In this document: positions 27,278 through 35,420 of the stretch, in pieces
Position numbering within the stretch: the stretch's first letter is position 1
How the letters are laid out: every line of letters starts with the position of its first letter
Assembly (NCBI GenBank): GCA_963746175.1
Contig: CAVVAH010000008.1
Span: forward strand, 1 to 64,000
DNA from: CAVVAH01 sp963746175
Lineage (GTDB): Bacteria; Actinomycetota; Actinomycetes; JACCUZ01
Length of the DNA stretch: 64,000 bases
Direction: 5' to 3'
Program-made: the position numbers and the translations under genes
Notes under the pieces: generated by a model
Seen by the model: only the letters and a program-made list of their open reading frames with translations
Databases searched by the model: none
What the model was told of the DNA's origin: nothing

Positions 27278-27631
27278 TCAGACGGGCTGCCAGAGCTCGA
27301 TCCGGTTGCCCGCAGGATCGGTGACCCAGCCGAACCGACCCACACCGTCCATGTCTTCCGTCTCCTCGGCCACGTCCGCGCCCTTGGCGCGCAGCTGGGC
27401 GAGCATCGCGTCCAGGTCGCGGACCCGGAAGTTGAGCATGGTCTGCTGCGCGCGCGACCCGAAGTAGTCGGTCCCGGCCTCGAACGTCGCGAACACCGTC
27501 GGCCCCGCCTCCGGACGCCACAGGCCGTTCTCGTCGGCGTCCAGGCCGAGGCAGTCGCGGTACCAGGCGCCCAGAGCGGCCGGGTCGGTGGTCCGCAGGA
27601 AGTACCCGCCGATCCCCAGCACACGTTCCAT
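27278..27631 (-). CDS. VOC family (glyoxalase-like) protein
   Basis: A 117-residue protein of the vicinal oxygen chelate fold: two beta-alpha-beta3 units with LGIGGYFLRTTDPAALGAWY at the start and the conserved end FGWVTDPAGNRIELWQP. Family members bind a divalent metal and act as dioxygenases, isomerases or antibiotic-binding proteins. Only the C-terminal Glu of the usual metal set (IELWQP) is obvious; the first His position is replaced, so catalysis is uncertain. ATG 27631. A strong terminator lies just upstream. Confidence 0.88.
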   Translation of the reverse strand: MERVLGIGGYFLRTTDPAALGAWYRDCLGLDADENGLWRPEAGPTVFATFEAGTDYFGSRAQQTMLNFRVRDLDAMLAQLRAKGADVAEETEDMDGVGRFGWVTDPAGNRIELWQPV

Positions 27632-27678
27632 GCCGCCATCGTGCCAGGACCGCGACGGTGCGGTCCGGTCGACGCACC

Positions 27679-27715
27679 CGCAGGGGCGCACCGGCGTACA
27701 GGGTGCGCCCCTGCG
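27679..27715 (-). terminator. Hairpin after the secreted 227-residue protein gene
   Basis: CGCAGGGGCGCACC (27679-27692) pairs with GGTGCGCCCCTGCG (27702-27715), and the outer bases CACC/GGGTG nearly extend it. It begins 13 bases after the stop at 27729 on the minus strand and separates that gene from the VOC gene. Confidence 0.65.
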
Positions 27716-27728
27716 GGGTGCGGGCTCG

Positions 27729-28412
27729 TCAGCCCAGGCGGGCCAGCTTCGCGTTCGCGGTCTGCACCGACGCGATGGTCGGGTCGACCTCGTACGTCGC
27801 GTCCTGGCCATCGATCCGCCAGACGACGAGCGACACCGTGTCGCCGCGCCGGGTGACGCCGAGCCACTCGAAGGTGCCCTCGTCGGCGTTCTTGTCCTTC
27901 TTGAACACGAAGGAGAAGTACGCCCCACGCCCGGCCTCGACGTCGACGGGACGTGTCTTGTCGGTGAAGAGCAGTGCGCCACCGGCCGGCACGTTGTCCC
28001 CGGTGTGCGAGCGCCAGCCCTTGATCTCGGCGTACGCGCCCTTGGCGTCGGCCGTGTCGGCGAAGGTGAGGACGACGTTCGTGGCGGAGCCGCCGGGGAT
28101 CGTGAAGTCGCGGCGGGCCTTGTCCTCGAAGCCGAGCGCCTTGAGCGCGGTGGGCTGGGCGGTGCTGGCCCGGATGTGCCGGACGGCGACACGGGACCAG
28201 TCCTGGACGTCGTTCACGACCGGCATCTGGCTCTTGCCGAGCAGGGCGTCGTTGGGGTCGACCGCGGTCGTGACGACGGCCCTGGCCCCCTCGTCGGCGA
28301 CGGCGGGGCCGGCGACTGCGGCGATGACGGCACCGGACGCGACGGCGGTGGTGGCGAGGACAGCGGCGGCCAGCGTCGCGGGACGGCGGCTGCGGGTGGT
28401 GTTGCGGGACAT
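27729..28412 (-). CDS. Secreted protein of unknown function
   Basis: A 227-residue protein with a clear Sec signal peptide (basic RSRR, hydrophobic 12-35, cleavage near AVADEG at 39-40). The mature part is a single soluble domain with SATNVVLTFADTADAKGAYAEI, GAYFSFVFKKDKN and TVSLVVWRID, a mixed alpha/beta pattern seen in exported actinobacterial proteins that resemble PknH-type sensor domains. I do not assign a function. It starts 128 bases downstream of the NYN nuclease stop and has its own terminator. Confidence 0.82.
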   Translation of the reverse strand: MSRNTTRSRRPATLAAAVLATTAVASGAVIAAVAGPAVADEGARAVVTTAVDPNDALLGKSQMPVVNDVQDWSRVAVRHIRASTAQPTALKALGFEDKARRDFTIPGGSATNVVLTFADTADAKGAYAEIKGWRSHTGDNVPAGGALLFTDKTRPVDVEAGRGAYFSFVFKKDKNADEGTFEWLGVTRRGDTVSLVVWRIDGQDATYEVDPTIASVQTANAKLARLG

Positions 28413-28540
28413 CTCGGTCTCCTCTGAGGATCTGTGACAGCCCGGGCCGGGCCGGTGTCGCCCGGGCTCCTCCCGGACGCTTCAGAGGTGATGACTCGCG
28501 AGCCACCCGGCCGGTTGCATCGCGCCGGCGAGTCCTGCCC

Positions 28541-29119
28541 TCAGAGGAAACGAACCGGGTCGAACTCGTCGATCGGGATGATGCGGACCCGCGGCAGCAC
28601 GCCGGTGAAGCACCGCACGTCGTCCTCCAGGTCGAAGACCTCCAGCCCCTTCTCGGCCAGCTCCGCGAACCTGAGGTTGACGAACTCGCGGAACCCGAGC
28701 AGGCCGACCCGCCGGTCGCCGCCGAGCAGCGCCTCGACCTGCGGCAGGAAGTCGCCGTCGTGGCTGGCGAGCAGGACGTCGCCGGGCACGTTCTCGATCG
28801 CCTCGAGGGTCCGCTGCACCGCGATGTCGACGACCTTCTGCCCGGGGTCGCCGGACAGCGGGATCGGCCGGTACTGCATCGCGAGCAGTGCCGAGACGAA
28901 CGGCATCGGCACGTGCCCGCTGGTGGCGTTGAGGAAGAACAGCCCCTTGACCGGCTGGCCCCAGCGCGCCTCGGCGAACTCCCGGACCTTCTCCCACCGC
29001 GGCCGCTCGTCGGGGTTGGGCCGCCGGTTGAGCACCGACATGCCCAGCGTGGCGTCGATGTTCTCGCCGTCGACGACCAGGTAGGTGGTGCGCTGGGTCT
29101 CGACCGCGCTGTCCGTCAT
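28541..29119 (-). CDS. NYN domain ribonuclease-like protein
   Basis: A 192-residue protein of the NYN (PIN-like) fold. Acidic residues expected at the metal site are in LVVDGENIDATLG (first Asp), KVVDIAVQRTLEAI and LLASHDGDFLPQVEAL. NYN proteins are often RNases involved in RNA processing or decay; some are antiviral or toxin-like. The TAGGCT hexamer (29131-29126) ends six bases before the ATG, pointing to a leaderless mRNA. No membrane segment or partner gene is seen. Confidence 0.9.
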   Translation of the reverse strand: MTDSAVETQRTTYLVVDGENIDATLGMSVLNRRPNPDERPRWEKVREFAEARWGQPVKGLFFLNATSGHVPMPFVSALLAMQYRPIPLSGDPGQKVVDIAVQRTLEAIENVPGDVLLASHDGDFLPQVEALLGGDRRVGLLGFREFVNLRFAELAEKGLEVFDLEDDVRCFTGVLPRVRIIPIDEFDPVRFL

Positions 29120-29125
29120 GCGGTG

Positions 29126-29131
29126 AGCCTA
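29126..29131 (-). promoter_or_regulatory. -10-like TAGGCT for leaderless start at 29119
   Basis: On the minus strand TAGGCT is followed by six bases and the ATG of the NYN gene. Confidence 0.4.
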
Positions 29132-29151
29132 GGGGTACGCCCGACGGCGGG

Positions 29152-30501
29152 TCAGGCGCCGAGCGCCCGCCAGACGCCCGGCCCGGCGACGCCGTCGGCC
29201 GGCCAGCCGCGGGCCGCCTTCAGCGCGTTGACGCGGCCCTTGGTGATGGTGCCGAAAACGCCGGTGCGGTACTTCGCCTTCATCCGGAGCGCCGTCTGCA
29301 AGGCCTTGACGGCGACACCCTTGTCACCCTTGTGCAGCGTGGTCCAGGTGAACTTCGTGATGCCGGAGCGGACCGGGACGGTGAGGACCTGGCCGACCCG
29401 GATCGTGTCGCCCGTGAGCTTGCTGGCGCTCCTGATGGCGCCGACCGACGATCGCCAGGTGGTGGCGATCCGGCTCAGCGAGTCGCCCTTGCGGACGGAG
29501 TAGCGCATCGCCGACGGCAGCGACCGCGCGGCGGTGACGGTCTGGGTGCCGCTGGTGACGGGCGCGGGCGCCGGCGCCGGCGGAGCGGCGGCCGGCTGGC
29601 CGCGTACGGCGGCCCAGGTCGCGGGCGTCGTCGTGCCGGTGGCATCGAGGCCGTGTGCCTTCTGGAACGTCAGCAGCGCGGTGTTGGTGATCGGGCCGAA
29701 GAAGCCGGTCACCGGGGTCACCGCCAGCAGCCGCTGCAGCTGGATGACGTACGGGCTGGTGTCGCCCTGCTTGAGCAGCGGCGTCTCCGTGAGGGACGAG
29801 GGATCGACCGGCTCCGGGCATGGCGTGCTGCGCGGACCGCTGTAGACCGGCGCGGGCATGCCCGCGACCGCGCGGCACGGACCGTAGTCGACCTCGGCGG
29901 CCTTGCCGGTCCACCAGGAGGTGCGCTTCATCGCGCCGGTCCACGCGAGCGAGATGTGGATGTGGTCGGCGTGCGACTCGCCGCCGCTGTAGGCCCGCCA
30001 GCCCTCCGCCGCGCGGTACGAGCTCCAGATCCGGCCGTCCCAGATCACGTACATGACGCCGAGCCGGCGGGCGTTGTACGCGGCCATGCCGTTCGGCCCG
30101 GGCGCGACCAGCCAGGTGAGGAACTGCTCGGCGAGCGCCTTCTCGGTGGGTACCGCGGCGCTCAGGCCCCAGTCCCAGGCGCGGCCCTCCTTGTGCTCGC
30201 TGGTCGCCCCGATGTCGCAGCCGCGGGTGACACCGAGGTCACGGCCGCCGTACGTCGTGAGCAGGGTGCTGCGCAGCGCGTCCAGCCCGGGCTTGACGGT
30301 GGGGTCGCAGGACACCTGCGGGAGGTAGGGCGCGAAGCCCTCGACGGCGGCCGGCGCCGGCTCGGGCGCGACCGGGTCGGCGACCGCGGCCTGCGCCCCG
30401 GCGGCACCCACCGTCCCCATCAGCAGCGCCGCGGCGAGCGCACCGGTGAGGGCACGGGTGGCTGTGCGGCGCAGGCGGACGGTGCGGTGGACCCACGGCA
30501 T
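29152..30501 (-). CDS. Secreted cell-wall protein: M15-like domain, two PG-binding domains and LysM
   Basis: A 449-residue exported protein. After a signal peptide (cleavage near AQAAVADP, 37-44) comes a domain with S101-E-H103-K-E-G-R-A-W-D110 and H180-I-H182, the ligand pattern of M15/LAS-type zinc peptidases. Then follow a peptidoglycan-binding domain (LKQGDTSPYVIQLQRLL), a Pro/Ala linker, a LysM domain (YSVRKGDSLSRIATTW) and a second peptidoglycan-binding domain (LHKGDKGVAVKALQTAL). It probably cuts or remodels wall peptides while held on glycan. ATG 30501 follows CAGGAG; an earlier ATG at 30546 would add 15 residues before the signal. A 153-base divergent region separates it from the next gene. 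Confidence 0.88.
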   Translation of the reverse strand: MPWVHRTVRLRRTATRALTGALAAALLMGTVGAAGAQAAVADPVAPEPAPAAVEGFAPYLPQVSCDPTVKPGLDALRSTLLTTYGGRDLGVTRGCDIGATSEHKEGRAWDWGLSAAVPTEKALAEQFLTWLVAPGPNGMAAYNARRLGVMYVIWDGRIWSSYRAAEGWRAYSGGESHADHIHISLAWTGAMKRTSWWTGKAAEVDYGPCRAVAGMPAPVYSGPRSTPCPEPVDPSSLTETPLLKQGDTSPYVIQLQRLLAVTPVTGFFGPITNTALLTFQKAHGLDATGTTTPATWAAVRGQPAAAPPAPAPAPVTSGTQTVTAARSLPSAMRYSVRKGDSLSRIATTWRSSVGAIRSASKLTGDTIRVGQVLTVPVRSGITKFTWTTLHKGDKGVAVKALQTALRMKAKYRTGVFGTITKGRVNALKAARGWPADGVAGPGVWRALGA

Positions 30502-30642
30502 CGGGACGTCGACTCCTGGAGGCGGTCTGCAGACGATCTGGATCATGGTCGGCCGTCCCAGCCGTCACCTGAACCCCTCTTGTCCCACAAGTGGGTAAAA
30601 CTTGACCAAGCGGACGGAGGGTCGCCTTGCTTTCCGGCCCGG

Positions 30643-30648
30643 TACGGT
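30643..30648 (+). promoter_or_regulatory. -10-like TACGGT for leaderless start at 30655
   Basis: TACGGT ends six bases before the GTG at 30655; no ribosome site is present. Confidence 0.4.
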
Positions 30649-30654
30649 CGCCGG

Positions 30655-31032
30655 GTGGGCGAGACGCGGACCTTCGTGCACACCGCGCGGGCCCGGCTGG
30701 AGCCCGGCGGGGACCCCGCAGCCCTCGGCGGGGCCGCCACGGTCGGTCTCTGCGGCTCCTGGGAGCACGACGGGCCCTGCGTGTGGCCGCACCACAGCGC
30801 CACCGGTGCCGCCGACGGTCTGACCACGCTGCGCACCGTCTTCCGGGCCCGCCCGGAGCACGAGGCCGACGTGCGCCGCCTGCTCGACGCCGCGCTGCGC
30901 ACCGGTCGCCAGGCCGGACCGGACGGCACGGCCACCGACTGGCAGCTGCTCGACTCCGGCCCGGCGGAGCCGACGGCCGACGAGAAGTCCCTCGGCGACC
31001 GTCTGGGCCGGGTAGCAGGATCCGGCGGCTGA
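30655..31032 (+). CDS. Conserved hypothetical protein
   Basis: A 125-residue soluble protein. The stretch VGLCGSWEHDGPCVWPHHS, with Cys, His and Trp, looks like a conserved core, followed by a helical region with RPEHEADVRRLLDAALR. I do not know a described function. The GTG at 30655 is favoured by the -10-like sequence six bases upstream and because the frame before it runs antisense through the LysM gene. Confidence 0.7.
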   Translation: MGETRTFVHTARARLEPGGDPAALGGAATVGLCGSWEHDGPCVWPHHSATGAADGLTTLRTVFRARPEHEADVRRLLDAALRTGRQAGPDGTATDWQLLDSGPAEPTADEKSLGDRLGRVAGSGG

Positions 31033-31046
31033 CCGGCCCCTGACCT

Positions 31047-31110
31047 CCGCGAGCGCTGCAGACACGCCGAGAGTCCAAGGCCCCTGCCGGCGGGTCGGGA
31101 GCGCTCGCGG
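31047..31110. terminator. Inverted repeat between convergent genes
   Basis: CCGCGAGCGCT (31047-31057) is the reverse complement of AGCGCTCGCGG (31100-31110), with a 42-base loop. It lies between the stops at 31032 and 31117. The long loop makes it a weak terminator candidate; a protein-binding role is also possible. Confidence 0.4.
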
Positions 31111-31116
31111 GGGTGG

Positions 31117-31647
31117 TCAGTCCTTGTCGACGTCGGGCGGGGCCAGCCGGTCGGCGAAGGTGAGGTCGCGGTGCGGCCCGACCCCGATGTAGCGCGGCGA
31201 CCGGAACGGCCACGCCCCGGCGATCCACCGCGGCACCAGGTCGTCGAGAGCCCGCTCGGTGTGGGTGCCGACCAGGGTCCCCGTGCGCCGCCACTCGTCC
31301 GGCCGCAGCTCGTCCAGGACGGCGAGCAGCGCCGTGCGCTGGCGGACGAACGCGCGCAGCGATGCCGCGAACTCGAGGTCCGGGTAGTCGGTCTTCGTGA
31401 TCCAGACGCGCGGTTCGGTGCCGCGCAGCTGCGGCTGGTCCTCCTGCACGATCCTCGTCGCGCAGTCGCCCCACTTGTCGGCGCACGCGCGCAGGTGCGC
31501 CAGCACGTCGTTGGCCGACCACGCGTCCGGTCCCGGTGGCCTCCGGAGCAGCTCGGGCGAGACGCCGCGCGCGACCTTCCGGAGCTGCACCGGGGTCGCG
31601 TGCAGCTGGTCCAGCACCTGCTCCACGGTCCACTTCGGCGCTGCCAC
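31117..31647 (-). CDS. DinB-like protein
   Basis: A 176-residue four-helix protein: VEQVLDQLHATPVQLRKVARG, then DAWSANDVLAHLRACADKWG with a likely metal-binding His, LEFAASLRAFVRQRTALLAVL, and GTHTERALDDLVPRWIAG. This is the DinB superfamily pattern, although the third His is not obvious, so metal binding is uncertain. The GTG at 31647 is supported by TAGTCT eight bases upstream. It runs in the same direction as the MFS gene, which ends 38 bases upstream of it. Confidence 0.78.
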   Translation of the reverse strand: MAAPKWTVEQVLDQLHATPVQLRKVARGVSPELLRRPPGPDAWSANDVLAHLRACADKWGDCATRIVQEDQPQLRGTEPRVWITKTDYPDLEFAASLRAFVRQRTALLAVLDELRPDEWRRTGTLVGTHTERALDDLVPRWIAGAWPFRSPRYIGVGPHRDLTFADRLAPPDVDKD

Positions 31648-31655
31648 GGGCGGTG

Positions 31656-31661
31656 AGACTA
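31656..31661 (-). promoter_or_regulatory. -10-like TAGTCT for the DinB-like gene
   Basis: On the minus strand TAGTCT is followed by eight bases and the GTG at 31647. Confidence 0.35.
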
Positions 31662-31684
31662 GCGGCCGGGCGCCGGCTGCCGCG

Positions 31685-32986
31685 TCAGGCGACGAGCGGC
31701 TCGTCGACCGCGGCGTCAGTGCGGCGCCGGTCGCGGCGCTCGAGCCCGATCGAGCCGGCCAGCACCACCAGGCCCGCGGCGGACAGGACGGCGCCGACGA
31801 GGGCAGGTGACGTCCAGCCGAAGCCGGCAGCGATGACCACGCCGCCCAGCCAGGCACCGAGGGCGTTCGCGATGTTGAGCGCCGAGTGGTTGAGCGTCGA
31901 CGCCAGCGCCTTGCCGTCCCCGGAGACGTCGAGCAGCCGCGCGGTGATGGCCGGCAGGCTCAGCGACGAGGTGAAGGCGAGGACCAGCAGGGTGGCAGCA
32001 GCCGTGACCCGACCGTGCGCCGTCACGGTGAAGAGCAGCTGAACCGCGAGCGTGGCGACCGGGGCCAGCACCAGCGTCCTGAGCACCGACCAGTCCGCGA
32101 GCCGGCCGCCGACCATGGTGCCGAGCGTCATCCCGACACCGAACAGCGCCAGCACGAGGGGCACGCCGCCCTCGCCGAAGCCGGCCACCTCCGTGAGCGT
32201 CGGCGCGACGTAGCTGTAGATCGCGAAGAAGCCGCCGAACCCGACGGCACCGACCAGCAGCGTCAGCCACACCTGCGGGCGGCGCAGCGCGGACAGCTCC
32301 TGGCGCGGGCTGGCGTCCTCGTGGACGACGATGCGGGGGACGAACAGCTCGACCGCGACCAGCGTCGCGAGGCCGATGACGACCACGGTGAGGTACGTGC
32401 TGCGCCAGCCGGCCGCCTGGCCGAGCAACGTGGTGAGCGGGACACCGACGACGTTGGCGACAGTGAGACCCATCATCATCGTCGCGACGGCCCGGGCCCT
32501 GCGCTCGCGCGGCACCAGGGAGGACGCGACGACCGCACCGATGCCGAAGTAGGCGCCGTGCGGGAAGCCGCTGGCGAAGCGCGCCAGCACGAACGTGCCG
32601 TACGTCGGCGCCACGGCCGAGGCCAGGTTGGCCACCGTCAGGGCGGCCATCAGGACGAGCAGCAGGCCCTTGCGCGGCAGCCGGGCGCCGAGGATCGCGA
32701 AGGTCGGTGCCCCGACGACGACACCGAGCGCGTACGCCGTGATGGCGTGCCCTGCGGTCGGGATGGTCACGCCCAGGTCGCGAGCGATGTCGGGCAGCAC
32801 GCCCATGCTCGCGAACTCCGTCGTGCCGATCGCGAACCCGCCGACGGCCAGCGCGAGCAGGCTCACCCACGGCGGCACGTCGCGGCCGCGGAACGTCGCG
32901 GCGGGCCGCTCCGGGAGCGGCAGCACCACGTCAGGGTGTGCGTCGGAACCGGCGCGCGGCGTGGCCGCGAGCTGGCGCGTGGGCAT
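31685..32986 (-). CDS. MFS transporter, DHA1 (AraJ/YdhP-like) family
   Basis: A 433-residue, 12-helix transporter. After a 40-residue cytoplasmic start, ALAVGGFAIGTTEFASMGVLP is the typical first helix of this DHA1 group; ILGARLPRKGLLL is motif A-like and RFASGFPHGAYFGIG follows. Such pumps export sugars, arabinose-like metabolites or drugs such as chloramphenicol. No regulator is adjacent. ATG 32986 is preceded by AAGGA at eight bases. It is divergent from the YbaK gene over 152 bases. Confidence 0.92.
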   Translation of the reverse strand: MPTRQLAATPRAGSDAHPDVVLPLPERPAATFRGRDVPPWVSLLALAVGGFAIGTTEFASMGVLPDIARDLGVTIPTAGHAITAYALGVVVGAPTFAILGARLPRKGLLLVLMAALTVANLASAVAPTYGTFVLARFASGFPHGAYFGIGAVVASSLVPRERRARAVATMMMGLTVANVVGVPLTTLLGQAAGWRSTYLTVVVIGLATLVAVELFVPRIVVHEDASPRQELSALRRPQVWLTLLVGAVGFGGFFAIYSYVAPTLTEVAGFGEGGVPLVLALFGVGMTLGTMVGGRLADWSVLRTLVLAPVATLAVQLLFTVTAHGRVTAAATLLVLAFTSSLSLPAITARLLDVSGDGKALASTLNHSALNIANALGAWLGGVVIAAGFGWTSPALVGAVLSAAGLVVLAGSIGLERRDRRRTDAAVDEPLVA

Positions 32987-33124
32987 GTCAGGTCCTTCCG
33001 GGTGGAGCGGCGGCGGTCGGTCCAGCGTGCCGGACGCGTGTTTCCGTGAGGTGCAAGGACGTGACGGGCGCGTGGCATTCCGCCGTCCGCCGTGACGTCC
33101 GGCACTCGGGACGGCTGGGAGCCG

Positions 33125-33130
33125 TAGGGT
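33125..33130 (+). promoter_or_regulatory. -10-like TAGGGT for the YbaK gene
   Basis: TAGGGT ends eight bases before the GTG at 33139 and no Shine-Dalgarno sequence is present. Confidence 0.4.
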
Positions 33131-33138
33131 CGGTCGCC

Positions 33139-33675
33139 GTGACCGGACTCCTGGACCTGCACCCGGCGGCCGGCCGGCCGGACCTGCTCGCCGAGCCGGT
33201 GGCGGCCTCGGTCGCCGCCCACCCTGCACTCGACGTCCGGGTGGCCGAGATCGACCCGGGGCTGGCCGACACAGCGGCGTTCTGCGAGCGCTACCAGGTG
33301 CCACTCGAGGCCTCCGCGAACTGCGTCGTGGTCGCCGGCCGCCGCAGCGGCGACACCCGCTACGCCGCTTGTGTCGTGCTGGCCACCACGCGGGCCGACG
33401 TCAACGGCGTGGTCCGCCGCCGGCTGGACGCGCGCAAGGCGTCGTTCGCCCCGATGGACGATGCCGTCGCGCTCACCGGCATGGAGTACGGCGGCATCAC
33501 CCCGCTCGGCCTGCCCGGCGGCTGGCTGCTGCTGGTGGACGCCGCTGTCGACGCGGCACCAGTCGTGGTGGTCGGCTCGGGCGTGCGCCGGTCGAAGATC
33601 GTCCTACCGGGCGCGGCGCTGGCCGCGTTGCCCGGCGCCGAGGTCGTCGACGGCCTCGCCACCCCGGTCGGCTGA
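33139..33675 (+). CDS. YbaK/EbsC-family aminoacyl-tRNA deacylase
   Basis: A 178-residue protein of the YbaK/ProX superfamily, trans-editing enzymes that hydrolyse mischarged aminoacyl-tRNAs. The expected pattern is present: SANCVVVAGRR, the conserved Lys in LDARKASFAPMDDAV, TGMEYGGITPLGLP (about 117-130) and VVVGSGVRRSKIVLP. The Gly-x-x-Pro loop GGITPLG is the substrate-binding segment of the family. The specific tRNA is not predictable. The gene ends five bases before the stop of the convergent phosphatase gene. Confidence 0.9.
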   Translation: MTGLLDLHPAAGRPDLLAEPVAASVAAHPALDVRVAEIDPGLADTAAFCERYQVPLEASANCVVVAGRRSGDTRYAACVVLATTRADVNGVVRRRLDARKASFAPMDDAVALTGMEYGGITPLGLPGGWLLLVDAAVDAAPVVVVGSGVRRSKIVLPGAALAALPGAEVVDGLATPVG

Positions 33676-33680
33676 CCGGG

Positions 33681-35357
33681 TCAGCCCTCGACGAGGTCGT
33701 CGGCGGCGGCGGACCGGACGGCCGGCACCGTGGGCCTCACGACCGGCGACTGCTCGACGCCCGTGAGCCGTACCGCGAGGAGGGCGACGTCGTCCCGGAG
33801 CAGCGGGACGGACAGCTCGCCGAGCACGTGCTCGCAGAGGGCGTCCGCGTCCCCACCCGCTGCAGCGACCGAGTCCGAGAGCTGCTGCAGTGTGTCGTCG
33901 AGCGAGCCGCCGGGCCGCTCGACGAGACCGTCCGTGAAGAGCACCAGGGTCGAGCCGGGCTGGACGACGCACTCGGCCTGGGTGTGCGCTGCTGCGATCG
34001 GTGCGCCGACGACCACGGACTCGCCCCCGACCAGTGGCTCGACCTGCCCGGACGGCTGCCGCAGCAGCGGAGGCAGGTGGCCGGCGTTGGTCCAGCGGAG
34101 CACCCGGCTGCCGTCGACGGCGGGTGGTTCCAGGACGCCGTACATCACGGTCACCAGCTGGGTCAGGGCGAACGTGTCGACCAGATGGTCCAGGCGGGTG
34201 ATCACCGTGACGGGCGGGTCGCCGTCGACGGCGTACGCCCGCAACGTGGCCCGGATCTGCGCCATCGCGCTCGCGGCCTCGAGGTCGTGGCCGATGACGT
34301 CGCCGACTGCGATGCCGACCCGGTCACCGCGTACGGGGAACACGTCGAACCAGTCGCCGCCGACCATCTGGCCGCTCCCGCCGGCGAGGTAGCGGGCCGC
34401 CAGGTCGAGACCCGGCAGGACCGGCAGCCGCGGCAGCAGGCTGCGCTGCAGCGTCTCGGCCAGCTGGTGCTCGCCGGCGTAGAGGGTCAGGGCGGCGTCG
34501 CGCCGGCGGGCGGCGCTCTCGATGACGGCGACGATGAGCAGCGACCCGAGCAGGCCGAGGACGAGGATCGCCATGGGCGCGGAGTCGGCCAGCCGCCCCA
34601 CCAGCGGGCCGCGCGACGTGACGACGAGGAGCCACGTGCTGGCACCCGCGGCGATCGCCTTCGTGCGGATGTCGCCCTCCATGGGCAGGTCGCCGGTCGT
34701 GCTGACGAGGACCTGGCCGTCGCGCACCGTGGGGCTCGCGTAGAGGGCCACCTCCAGCTCCGAGAACGGGGCGGTGCCGGCGTTTCTCGGCGGCTGCACC
34801 GGGCCGAGCGCCGACTGGCGGAACAGGAGCGTCCCGGCCGGAGCTGCCGGCGGCCCCAGGGCGAAGCCGAGCAGCCGGTCGGCGCCGTGGACCGGGGTGG
34901 CCACCATGGTCCTGGTGCGCATCGCGCGGTCAAGGGTCCTGCGGGTCGCGGGGTCGGTGACGACGTCGCCCACGGTCAGCTGCGGTCCGGCCGCGGCGAG
35001 CACCTGGTAGGTCCCGTCCGGGGACCGCCGGAGCCAGGCGAAGGTCTGCCCGGTCTGCGGGTTCGGCGAGGCTGCGAGGTCGGCCGTCGCCGCGCGCTCG
35101 TACGCCGGCCGGGACCCGTTCGTGGCCCGCAGGATGCCGCCCTGGGCGCTCAGCTGCGCCGGGATCGCCGCGATCGCGCTGGTGAAGACCAGGGCGACCT
35201 CGTCGGTCCGCTCGGTCAGCAGCCGGTCCTGCTGGTCGTCGACCACGAGCGTCGCGAACCAGACGGCCACCGCCGTGCCGAGGAGGGCGACGACGAGGGC
35301 GAGGACCGAGACCGAGCGCAACTGGGGGCGGCGTCGCGCCGCGGGACGGCCCGGCAT
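33681..35357 (-). CDS. Membrane sensor PP2C-type (SpoIIE) serine phosphatase
   Basis: A 558-residue protein: membrane helix 16-38, an exported sensor region (about 45-255, sCache/CHASE-like), a second helix near 258-280, then a PP2C/SpoIIE domain. The catalytic Asp residues appear in MVGGDWFDVFPV, VAVGDVIGHDLEA and LVLFTDGLVE, with WTNAGHLPP between them. Such proteins dephosphorylate anti-anti-sigma factors and so switch stress sigma factors; no anti-sigma or STAS gene is in the window, so partners are elsewhere. The start is ATG 35357. Confidence 0.92.
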   Translation of the reverse strand: MPGRPAARRRPQLRSVSVLALVVALLGTAVAVWFATLVVDDQQDRLLTERTDEVALVFTSAIAAIPAQLSAQGGILRATNGSRPAYERAATADLAASPNPQTGQTFAWLRRSPDGTYQVLAAAGPQLTVGDVVTDPATRRTLDRAMRTRTMVATPVHGADRLLGFALGPPAAPAGTLLFRQSALGPVQPPRNAGTAPFSELEVALYASPTVRDGQVLVSTTGDLPMEGDIRTKAIAAGASTWLLVVTSRGPLVGRLADSAPMAILVLGLLGSLLIVAVIESAARRRDAALTLYAGEHQLAETLQRSLLPRLPVLPGLDLAARYLAGGSGQMVGGDWFDVFPVRGDRVGIAVGDVIGHDLEAASAMAQIRATLRAYAVDGDPPVTVITRLDHLVDTFALTQLVTVMYGVLEPPAVDGSRVLRWTNAGHLPPLLRQPSGQVEPLVGGESVVVGAPIAAAHTQAECVVQPGSTLVLFTDGLVERPGGSLDDTLQQLSDSVAAAGGDADALCEHVLGELSVPLLRDDVALLAVRLTGVEQSPVVRPTVPAVRSAAADDLVEG

Positions 35358-35420
35358 GGCGGGAGTATGGCATCGGCGGCCAGGCCACGCGGCTCGATCA
35401 GAGCAGCCTTTGCCAGGTCG

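Noticed and set aside
30502..30654. ydaO-type (c-di-AMP) riboswitch before the LysM gene
   Set aside because: Such riboswitches are common before wall hydrolases, but I found none of the conserved pairing elements, and the space is only 153 bases shared with a divergent gene.
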